DNA of 64,000 nt. Source: Parietichytrium sp. I65-24A. Lineage: Eukaryota > Sar > Bigyra > Thraustochytrida > Thraustochytriidae. The number at the start of each line of letters is the position of its first letter. Within the stretch, counting starts at the first letter, position 1. Both the position numbers and the translations under genes were made by a program. Under the pieces are notes generated by a model. That model had not been told where the DNA came from, did no database searches, and worked only from the letters and a program-made list of their open reading frames with translations. Where the stretch lies: contig BLSF01000015.1 in NCBI GenBank assembly GCA_012862575.1, positions 557,545 to 621,544 of the forward strand, in the 5' to 3' direction. Of this stretch, positions 17,979-29,900 are shown one piece after another.

Positions 17979-20900
17979 ATGAAGAAGAGTCCGCGGCGAC
18001 TTGCGCCGCTGGAGACGCCAGCAACACCGCCCGTCGGCGGCAGACGTGGAGACACGCTGGAGTATACGTCTCCTAGCGACAAGATCGGGAAGAACTACTC
18101 GCTGGACGCGGCGGAGCTGTCGGTGAGGGAGCTGGGCGACGCGAAGAGGTCGCCTGGGAAGAACCATCTTTCGCCACTCTCCGCCGGGTCGCCATCGTCG
18201 TCGGCGCTGAGACTGTCTCCTATCGCAGGGCTGGGACTGAGCTCGCCGCCTACTATTCTGTCGCCCACCCCGACACCCAACAAGAACCGCGTCTTTGACG
18301 TGAAAGCGTGGAGCCCGGAACCTATTCAGAGTATCGAGAGGAACATATTGGAGGAAAAGCGGCCCGCGCCGAGCCCTGAGCAAGTCGCTGAGAATTATGA
18401 GGCGTTTAAGGAGAAGGTGGGAGAGTATAAAACACGCGATGTGTGCGGCAGGGTGTGTGACATCGCCAGGCATAATCCTGCGTGGGAGGAGCACGTGTTG
18501 GACAAGCTCCCCGACACAACGGAAGTGGAGGATAGCAAGAGACAGGCGCTTATTTCGCAAATGCTCGGGGAAATGCGCGAGCTATATTACAATTGCTCAA
18601 AGGAGAGCGCCGTTCGGTACGAGCTCATGAGCCCCCGAAGCCGCTCGGCTTACTCGGTCGACCCACTCAAGCTCCAAGACCCGCACGAAGAGTGGACCTC
18701 GTCGGAATTCAGTGGCAGGCCATGGAAAATTCTTCGTGCAACTGGCGTTGCTCACGAGGCCGTGGCCGGCGCCAAGCGGCAAGCTGGAGCCTCCCTCGCG
18801 CTCGACACTTCTTTAGTGGAGCTGCAGCAGCTTTGGCTCACACAGTTTTCGGCAAAGGCATCATTCTTGGACTTTGACAGACTAGAGAGCAGGCTCTTAT
18901 TCCCTTTCGACGTGGCGGGATTCTCGAAGCACACAGAAACTGTGGCGGACGCTACGAGGCTTGCTCTTAAGGACCAGTGGCTGCAACAGGCATCTGAGAT
19001 TGTGTCGAGATCCTTGGAAACCATCTTGGAGCACGATGCTCCAGATGCCAAAGCATCCAAGACCTCTCCAAAGTCGTCGGCGACCGACCAATCGCCGTCC
19101 AAGAAGCTCAACTCCAAAGCGAAAGCTCTCTTGAACGCCGCGTCGGTTCTCATGTCCCGCCAGGTCAGAAGTGCCATGGATGACTCTCTCGACCGCTTCA
19201 GAACGTTCTTCATGCGTTTTGACAGCGCCGAGAAAGACGACGGCGAAACCCGCGTCCCAGTCTTCAAAATTCAGTTATGTGCGTCAAGCGACGGTGTTCC
19301 TCAGTTCTCTCCCTCCAAGGAGGATTTCACTGCCTCAGTTTATCAGGCGATTGATTACATCGTAAACGCCGGAGCTCAGCTTCCCCGAGTTGACGGGATA
19401 AGGTTTCTGGAGCCCTGCGAGGTGCAGACCACAAACCCATTGATCGAAGAGCTCAAGGCCCATGTTGCAAGCACTATCTCCAAACATTATGACGAGTGCG
19501 CAGCCTTGATGGAGAAATTCTTACCTTTCTCTGGTCTTTTCGACGGAAGCGAAAAGGAATCAATTCTCTACAAGCTGAAGAATAGAAAGTTTGGGCCAGA
19601 GTCTCGCACGTCCTTGAAAGAACTCAACTCAGAGTTGCTGAGATACGGCGAAATGCACACCAAAATCGGAGTCGCTGTCTCAGATCTTGAAGAGTTTAGG
19701 CTCCTTGCGGTAGATTGTGCCCCAATCAAGCGCGTGTACATGGACAAGGCGAATAGTTATTTGGACATTGTGCAGAAACAGGTCGCTACCGATAATCAAG
19801 AAGTCATGCGTTCTCTTTGCAACGAGTACACTGATATCATCAAGCGTTTACTGGAGGAGCCACAGGACAGTGAGGCTCTACACGGGCTCATTGTATTCGC
19901 GAAGGAGTGCGCCGTTCGTGTGAAAGAAATGGAGAAACAAATTGTTACCGAGGTGAGCCCTCGAATTAATTTCGCGATCAATCACGACTATCACCTCTGC
20001 GAAGAAGACACAATTCTTGTTCAGACAGTTTACGCATTTCCTTCAAAAGTCTGGGAGGCGCAAAGGAGGAGCGAGAAGCTGCAAGAGGACCAAAAACAGA
20101 TGCGCATCAAGGTGCTGGAGCGCCGTCGAGAGTTTTTCGCGGACGAACTCTGCAAATCGGAAGAGAATTGCTCGAGAATGGCTCAGTTCGGAGACCTGTC
20201 GACCATAGGAGTGGAGCGCGCGTTGCGCAAAGTGAATGAGATTCGGAAAGCCATCTCTGACGCCGAGGAGGAAATCGATGGTATCCGTGAGCAGGAAGAA
20301 TTGCTTGCCATGGACGCCACGTCCCCAATCTGGATCTCTAGACTCACGGGCATCAAAAAAGCTCTGGACCCCTATGCCACGCTGTGGGACACTGCTTCGT
20401 CTTTCGCCGAGCAGACCAGCACCTGGCTCACAAACCCTTTGGTGTCTCTTGACGCGGAGGAGATCGACCGAGAAGCGGACAATGTGCGCCGGGCGATGGC
20501 GAAGCTCGTGAAAGAATATGAGAGACAAGAGGTACCAGAGCCCCTCAAAGCTGCGCAGACTCTTTTGGACCAGTCCAAACAGTACTTGGACTCGTACATT
20601 CCACTTATGCTTTTGCTGTGCAATCCTGGCCTTAGAGAGAGGCACTGGGGCATTATTGCCGACATCACCAAACTTCCCGTCAAGTACGCACCTGATATCA
20701 ATCTGGAGCAATGCGTTCAGGTCAAGTTGTATGAGTTTGTGACGGAGATTGAAGACACGTGCGTGAGCGCAAACAAGGAATATTCTCTGGAAAAGGGCAT
20801 GGACAAAATGGAGAAGGAGTGGGAGCCTTTGGAATTCGTGGTGAAGCCATACCGGAACACTGGAACGTATATCGTCGGCGGTGTGGATGAGATTCAGACT

Positions 20901-23900
20901 CTTTTGGATGACCATATCGTCAAAGCTCAGGCTATGAGAAGCAGTCGATACGTGCAGCCATTTATCGAGCGAATCACAGAATGGGAGCGCACCCTTCTCG
21001 GACTGCAAGATATTCTAGACAACTGGCTTAAGCTCCAGGGCACTTGGCTTTATTTGGAACCGATTTTTGGGTCCGCTGACATTATGAAGCAGATGCCAAC
21101 AGAAGCCAAGCTCTTTCGGGAGGTCGACGATATGTGGCGTGACGCTGTAGGAAAAACGGCTGAAGTACCATCAGTCATTACCACAGCACGTCGCCCAGGG
21201 CTGGTCGAAAGCATGCGTCGCGCAAACGAACTCATGGACGAAATTCAAAAGGGTCTCAACAACTACTTGGAGACCAAGAGGCTCTACTTCCCGCGCTTTT
21301 TCTTCTTATCAAACGACGAGCTCTTGGAGATCTTGTCAGAAACGAAGGACCCATTACGGGTCCAGCCGCATCTCAAAAAGTGCTTCGAAGGGATTGACGA
21401 GCTCGATTTCAACAGCGATCTGGATATTCGCGCAATGATAAGTCCGCAAAAAGAACGCGTCAATTTTGAGTACGAAAGAATCGACCATGACGTTATCAAT
21501 CCACAAAAAACCGGTGGCAACGTGGAGATCTGGCTAGTACAAACTGAAACTGTCATGAGGCGTAGTGTTGCGTACGCCATGGATCTTTGCATGCGCGCTT
21601 ATGCTGAGGCACCAAGTCGGACACAGTGGGTTCAGGAGTGGCAGGGCCAGATGTTAATTGGAACAAGTCAAGCGTTCTGGACTATGGAGGTGGAGAAGGC
21701 TCTGAAGGAAAAAGGCAACCAAGGTCTTTACGAGTACAACAAGGTCTTGGAAGAGCAATTGAAAGACATTGTGCAGCTTGTGAGAGGGGAGCTCCCAAAA
21801 CTCATGCGTACTGCAATCGGCGCCATGGTAACCCTTGATGTGCATTGTCGCGACACTGTTGCCCAGCTGGCGGAGCTCGGGACGAGTTCTCCTTTAGATT
21901 TTGACTGGATGGCACAGCTGAGATACTATTGGAAAGATGGCGGTCACTCTGCCAAAACCGGGACACCAGGGTCTCTGGACGTAAAGATGATTACAGCTGT
22001 ATGCGAGTACGACTACGAATACCTTGGATGCTCAGGTCGCCTGGTTGTCACACCACTTACAGATCGCTGCTACCGCACTCTGATGAGCGCGTTGCAGTTG
22101 CTCTACGGAGGTGCCCCTGAAGGGCCCGCGGGGACCGGGAAGACCGAAACCACAAAGGACCTCGGCAAAGCTGTCGCGGTCCAAACGGTGGTGTTTAATT
22201 GCTCAGACGGCCTGGACTATCTTGCCATGGGCAAATTCTTTAAGGGGCTTCTGTCATCAGGTGCATGGGCATGCTTTGACGAGTTTAACCGTATCGAGCT
22301 CGAGGTGTTGTCCGTGGTAGCACAACAGATTCTCACGATTCAGCGTGGCAAGATCGAAAATGCGTCAATCATTGAATTTGAAGGCACGAAGCTGCCTCTC
22401 AAGGTTGGTTGCAACGTTTACATCACCATGAACCCAGGGTATGCTGGACGCTCTGAGCTTCCGGACAACTTGAAAGCGTTGTTCCGCCCTTGCGCAATGA
22501 TGGTTCCCGACTACGCGCTGATTGGAGAGATCATCTTGTACAGTTTTGGATATCTAAATGCGCGAGCCCTCGCGAAGAAGATCGTCGCAACGTACAGATT
22601 GTGTAGCGAGCAACTGAGTTCTCAAAAGCACTATGACTACGGTATGCGTGCAGTGATGTCTGTACTCCGAGCTGCAGGGGCACAAAAGCGCCTCAAGGAA
22701 AACCGAGACACTGATGAGTCGATCCTCATGTTGCGATCTATCATCGATGTGAACGAGCCCAAGTTTCTTTCACAAGACATGCCCCTCTTCAAAGGTATTG
22801 TAGGCGATCTTTTCCCAGGCGTAAATCTTCCTGAAATCGATCGTGGATTGTTCCGAGATGCATTTGTAAGAATCTGTGTTCGGATGGGACTTCAACCGGA
22901 CGACTACTTTTACGGCAAGGTAATTCAGGTGTACGAGATGATGCTCGTTCGTCACGGATTCATGGTTGTCGGGCTTCCATTTGGAGGCAAGACATCGTCG
23001 TGGAGGTGCTTGCAAGAGATGCTGACACTCCTTCATGAGGAGAATCCCAGCGATGGCAGGTGGCAAGCTGTTGTCGCAGTGGTCATTAACCCGAAGTCCA
23101 TCTCGATGGGGATGCTCTACGGTCAGTTTGATCCCGTCACTCACGAATGGACCGACGGGGTACTAGCAATCAAGTACCGCGACTGCGCCACCAGCAAAAT
23201 TGGCCGCCAGGAAGATCGCAAGTGGGTGATGTTTGACGGCCCCGTAGATGCTATCTGGATTGAAAACATGAACACGGTTTTGGACGACAACAAAAAGCTT
23301 TGCTTGCAAAGCGGTGAGATGGTTGCCCTCTCGGACACCATGTCTATGATGTTTGAACCCATGGACCTGGAAGTGGCATCTCCTGCCACGGTATCTCGAT
23401 GTGGTGTGATCTTTTTTGAGCCACACAGGCTCGGCTGGACTCCAATTTTAAATTCGTGGCTTGATCGATACACGAGCGCAGAAGATGTCATTGTGCTGGC
23501 GGAGAAACTTGAGGCTGAGGAGAAGCCTATGCAATTTTTCTTGTCGCCGCAGCAGCGAAAGCTAGTTTCAATCCTCTTTCAGTGGCTTGTGGAACCTTGC
23601 ATTTTATTCGTGCGGAAAAGATGTCGAGAGGTGGCTCCGACTGTTGACGCCAACCTCGTGGTGAGCTGCATAAACATTATGGAATCTACCTTGCAAAACC
23701 TTTTGTGCTCTCCAAAGGGTCCGAACGATCCCAAAATCCGAACCGCGGTGCAATCGGAAATCGAAAACTCGGTCCTCTTTGCGCTGATATGGTCTCTTGG
23801 AGCGACTATCGACGGCGATGCAAGGCAACAGTTTAGCGGCTTTCTTCGTGCGCTCCTTCAAGATGAAGATGGCACGTACCTTGAGAACGAGCATAAAGAA

Positions 23901-26900
23901 ATCTTCATTGGTCTCATGGCCAGAAACTGGAGTCTGCCATCGTTTGACTTGTCGGAGCCTATTGCTCCAGCTGAGCCGGTTGAAGGAGAGGAAGGAGAGA
24001 GTATGCCGCCTGCTCCGGAGCCTGCTTCAACTAACGCTGGTCCCAAGCGGCTCGTGTTTCAGATTCCGCTCCCGGAAAAAGGGCTTGTATACGATTATTG
24101 CTACTCCGCGGAAGATGAGCGCTGGAAAACATGGGTGGAAATGCTTGGCACTCCGCAAAAGATTCCTATTGATGCCGAGTACAGTTCCATTGTGGTTCCC
24201 ACTGAAAACACAAAACAGTTCTCCTATCTTCTCGAGTTGCTGTTCACGCATGAAAAGCCAACTCTTGTTGTTGGACCAACAGGAACTGGTAAGAGCACCT
24301 ACGTTGTGGACTGTCTGCTGAACGTCTTGGACAAAACCACGTATATGACCATCATGACCGCATTCTCAGCAAACACTAGTGCTGCACAACTCCAAGACAT
24401 TGTCGACGGTAGACTGGATCGTCGCCGCAAAGGTGTGTTTGGACCCGCTCTTGGGAAGAAATACATGTTGTTTGTAGACGATTTGAACATGCCAATCGTC
24501 GAGGAGTATGGTGCGCAGCCTCCGATTGAGCTTCTCCGCCAGTTTGTCGATAACGGGGGCTGGTACGATCTCAAAGACAAAACGTTCAGAACTATCATCG
24601 ACACATTGCTTGTCGCTGCGATGGGGCCGCCTGGCGGTGGACGTAACTTCATCACCCCACGAATGATGAGACACTTCAACATGCTTTCCTTTACTGAATT
24701 CACCGACGAGACTTTGACTCGCATCTTCAAAACACTGACGACGTGGCATTTTGGCAAACCAGGTTTCGACGAGTCCATCAGGGAGCTTTCGGGTGGAATC
24801 GTGATGGCCACGCTGGAGGCTTACAAGAAGGCCAAAGCGGAGCTCTTGCCAACTCCTGCAAAGAGCCATTACACATTTAATCTTCGCGATTTTTCGAGGG
24901 TCGTTCAAGGTGTAACGATGGTCGGACCGCAAACCGAAGGTGTTGACAGGTCCTACGTGGTGCGACTCTGGGTACACGAGATTCTTCGCGTGTTTTCGGA
25001 TCGGTTGATCGATGACGTCGATCGAGCGTGGTTTTTGGACTACATCAAAACGCTTCCTCCGAAGCACTTCAACGCGGACTTTAACAGTATTTTCAAGCGT
25101 CTCAGTACCAACTCTGGAAAGGAAGAGGGCCAGGTCACCCTCGACGACATGCGCCGTCTCTTCTTTGGCGACTATATGGTCCCTGGAGCAGACCCGCGAA
25201 TGTACGAGGAGGTTCAAGACATGTCCAACTTGAGCGAAACCTTGGAAACATACTTGGAGGAATACAATGCCGTCAGCAAGACGCCCATGCAGCTGGTGTT
25301 GTTTCTCTTTGCCATAGAGCATATCTCGCGGATCAGTCGCGTTCTTGCAATGCCTGGCGGCAATGCGCTTCTTGTCGGTGTCGGTGGTTCAGGACGTCAG
25401 TCTCTCACTCGATTGGCAGGGTTCATGGCAGACTTTGAGGTCATTCAGATCGAGATCTCAAAGAACTACAACAAGGTTGAGTGGCATGAGGATCTTAAGC
25501 GCGTGATCCGTGCCTCAGCATTGAACCCCCGTGACGTAGTATTTCTCTTCAGCGACACTCAGATCAAAGAACCCAGCTTTGTGGAAGACATCAACAACTT
25601 GCTGAATTCCGGTGAGATTCCCAATCTCTTTCCGGGCGATGAAAAGGCTGAGTGCATCGAGAATGTTCGGCCATTCGCAAAGCAAATTTATGGAAAGAAA
25701 GCGGCAGATATGAACGCTTTGGAGGTTTGGCAGTTCTTTGTGAAGCGTGTTCGGACCAAGCTTCACGTAATCCTTGCGTTTAGTCCCATCGGAGGAGATT
25801 TTAGGGACAGACTTCGCAAATACCCAAGTCTTATCAATTGCTGTGTTATCGACTGGTTCAGTGCTTGGCCGGCCGACGCCCTTGTAGCTGTTGCCCAGCG
25901 GTTCCTTGCCGATTTGCCGATCGATGCAAGCGAAGAGATGCCTCGAGATGCAATCATGAGAGAGATCGTGTTGAGTTGCCAGACATTCCACACCTCTGTT
26001 CAGAAGCTCTCGGCTCGATTCCGGCAGGCCATGCGCCGTATCAACTATGTGACCCCAACGTCGTACTTGGAGCTCATTCTTGCATACAAAGGCTCCCTTT
26101 CGCTTTGCCGCGACAAAGTGCTGGCTGCGAAAGCAAGATACGAGAACGGTTTGGAAAAGCTAGCTTTTGCGGCATCGTCAGTGGCGGAGATGCAGAAGCA
26201 GCTCACTGACTTGCAGCCAGTTCTTGCACAAAGCCAGAAAGACACGGATGCGCTGATGGTGCAGATTGAAGAAAAGATGCCTGGAGTAGAAGCTACGAAA
26301 GAAGCCGTCGGCAAAGATGCCGCCATCGCGCAAGCGGAGGCCGACCGAGTTGGAGCGATCAAGAAGGAGTGCGAGGACGATCTCGCTGTGGCAATGCCCT
26401 TACTTCAGGAGGCCATTGATGCTTTGGATACCCTGAAACCAGCAGACATCAATGAAGTGAAGAACTTTAAGACGCCTCCTGCCGGTGTGGTCTTGACGAT
26501 GGAGGCGGTGTGCGTGATGCTGAACATCAAAGCAGCCAAAGCAAAAGACCCCAACGACCCCACGAAAAAGATCGATGACTGGTGGACACCCAGCAAAAAA
26601 CTTCTCGCAGACCCCAAATTTCTGCAAATGTTGAAGGAGTATGATCGCGACAACATCAGCCCAAAATTCATGACTATTATCCGTGGCCAATTCACAAACA
26701 ATCCAGACTTTGAGCCCGAAATAGTCAAAAAAGCCTCTTTGGCTGCGTGTGGTATGTGCAAGTGGGTTCGCGCCATGGAAGCATATGATCGTGTGGCCAA
26801 GGTGGTCGCGCCGAAGAAGGCGGCACTGGCTGAAGCTGAGGCGGAGCTTGCGATTACAATGGGCGAGCTGAAGAAAAAGCAAGACGCTCTCCAAGCTGTC

Positions 26901-29900
26901 GAGGACGAGTTGGCCGGGTTGCAGAAGGACTTTGATGCCGCCACTGAGAAGAAAAAGAATCTAGAAGATGAAGTGGATCTCTGTGGGAAGAAGCTGGAAC
27001 GTGCAAAAGCTCTTATTGATGGACTAGGTGGAGAAAAGACCCGCTGGACCGATTCCGCAGCCCAGTTGGGTCAACGCTGCATCCTCCTCACAGGAGATGT
27101 GCTAGTAAGCGCTGGTGCAATTGCGTACCTTGGGCCGTTTACCGCAGCCTTGCGAGAGGAGCAAATGTCCGAGTGGGTGAATATGCTCAAGGAGAAAAAG
27201 ATTCCTACTTCAGAGAACGCAAGCTTAAATGCCACGCTCGGGGAGCCAGTGCTCACGCGCCAATGGCATGTGAATGGACTCCCCACGGATGGCTTTTCTG
27301 TGGACAATGGAATAATTGTCTTCAACTCTCGTCGTTGGCCGCTACTCATTGATCCTCAAGGTCAGGCTAACAAATGGATTCGAAATATGGAGAAAGAACG
27401 CGGGCTTCACGTGATTAAGTTTTCCGACTCAAACTATCTTCGAACGGTAGAAAACGCGGTCCAGTTTGGCCAGCCAGTCCTGTTGGAGAACGTGGGCGAG
27501 ACTCTGGACGCAGCACTGGAGCCGCTACTTTTGAAGCAAACGTTCAAGCAAGGTGGTGTGGAGTGCTTGAGGCTCGGAGATAGCACGGTGGAATACAGTC
27601 CCGAGTTTAGGTTTTATATCACCACCAAGCTTCCAAACCCACACTACCTCCCCGATGTGGCAGTAAAGGTCACCCTGTTGAATTTTATGATCACTCCTGA
27701 TGGCCTTGAAGACCAGCTTCTTGGTCTCGTGGTCCAGGAGGAGCGACCAGATCTTGCAGAAGAAAAGGCGCGCCTTATTGTGGAGGGCGCGGAAAACTCC
27801 CGCAAGCTCAAAGAGCTCGAAGACAATATTCTCCATATATTGTCAAGTAGTTCTGGAAACATTCTCGAAGACGAGTCAGCAATTAACATGCTTAATTCGA
27901 GTAAGGTGTTGTCCAACGAAATTGCCGAGAAGCAGAAGGTTGCGGAGCAAACCGAAAAGACGATCGACGAGGTCCGCCAAGGATATCGTCCGATCGCGTT
28001 CTACGTGCAGTTGCTTTACTTTTGCATCGCAGATCTGGCCAACATCGAGCCAGTGTACCAATATTCTCTCGGTTGGTTCAGCAACCTCTTCCAAATGGGA
28101 ATCCGAAACAGCGAAAAGTCTGACGATTTACAAACTCGTCTTGGTAATCTTCGTGATTTCTTCACTTATTCGCTCTATTGCAACGTTTGCCGATCTCTTC
28201 TTGTGAAAGACAAGCTTCTCTTTGCGTTTTTGCTCACAGTTCGCATCATGGCGGGCAACGGAACCTTGAACGAGCAGGAGTGGTACTTTCTGCTAACCGG
28301 AGGGGTCTCCATGGAGAATCCACACGCAAACCCGGCACCTGAGTGGCTTGCAGATAAGCAGTGGGGTGAGATTTGTCGTTTGGCCGATATTCCCGCCTTT
28401 GACGGGCTTCGAGAGCGCTTCGCAGTCGAGCTTGGTGCTTGGAAGCAGCTCTATGATACGAACAATGCTCATAACGCGCCGCTTCCTGCAGACTGGGACA
28501 GCAAGTTGTCGAAGTTTCAGCGAATGCTTGTGCTGCGCTGTCTCCGACCTGATCGCGTGGTTCTTGCTGTACAAGATTTTGTGATCGAGACAATGGGCGA
28601 TCGTTTCGTGAAGCCGCCCCAGTTCGATCTGAATGCCTGTTACATGGACTCGAATGCACTCTCACCCCTGGTCTTCATCCTCTCCCCAGGTTCAGATCCT
28701 ATGGAGTCGTTGCTTAAGTTTGCGGACCTCATGAAACAGCAAGTATCGAGTATCTCTCTTGGGCAAGGCCAGGGTCCGATTGCGGAGAAGATGATTGCAA
28801 AAGCCCAGGAAGAGGGCACGTGGGTTGTGCTTCAAAACTGTCACTTGGCTGTGAGCTGGATGCCAACCTTTGAGCGTCTTGTAGAGCACATTACCTCAGA
28901 GAACACCAAAGCTGAGTTTAGGCTGTGGTGTACCACGTATCCTTCCAAAGATTTTCCGGTATCGGTGCTACAGAATGGTGTGAAGATGACCAACGAGCCA
29001 CCAAAGGGCTTCAGAGCCAACTTGATTGGATCCTATTCACAGGATCCGATCGCCGATCCAGACTTTTTCGAGAGTGGTGTCGCACCAGAGAAGGAAAAGC
29101 CTTTCAAACGGCTACTCTTTGGGCTGTGCATTTTCCATTCCCTTGTGCAAGAAAGGAGAATGTTTGGCCCACTCGGGTGGAATATTCCCTACGAATTCAA
29201 TGAGTCGGATTTGCGCATTTCCATGAAGCAGCTTGCGTTCTTTGTGGACGAATTCGACGAAGTTCCGTTCAAAGCACTTCGCTACTGCACGGGAGAGTGC
29301 AACTATGGTGGACGTGTGACTGACGACAAGGATCGACGGGCGCTGAATGTAATTTTAGCCCGATGCTATTCTGAAGATATGCTTGTCGCTGGGTTCAAAT
29401 TCTCTCCATCAGGACAATATTTAATCCCGGATTGCCTTTCTCAGGGAGATTATGTGGAGCATATAGAGCAATTTCCGCTGGTTGCCGAGCCGGAGCTGTT
29501 CGGGATGCACGAAAATGCAACCATCACGAAGGACAGGAAAGAAACAGGTGATTTGTTTGCTTCCATTTTGCTGACGCAGGCTGACACCACCTCTGCTGGA
29601 TCCAAGTCCCCAGATACGGTGATGGACGAAGTTGCGGAGGACATTTTAAACAAGCTGCCCCCGGCGTTCAACCTGGAGCTAGCTCAGGTCCGATACCCAG
29701 TCCGTTGGGAAGAGTCCTTGAACACGGTACTCCAGCAAGAGCTCGTGCGCTTCAATTCTCTCACAGAGGTAATTCGGCCATCACTTGTGAATCTTCGCAA
29801 GGCTGTGCGCGGAACCGTCATAATGTCCGCCGAGTTGGAGCTTGTTGGAAACGCAATGTTCTATGGTTCTGTCCCAAAGCTGTGGCAAAGCAAATCATAC

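Noticed and set aside
17452-18560. Minus-strand and plus-strand frames across the dynein leader
   Set aside because: They are translations of GA, TTGC and CT repeats (poly Arg-Glu or Ser-Leu).
20043-21008. 321-codon minus-strand frame inside the dynein gene
   Set aside because: It lies wholly inside a firm coding region and does not read as a protein family; the same holds for the 24366-25322 minus frame.
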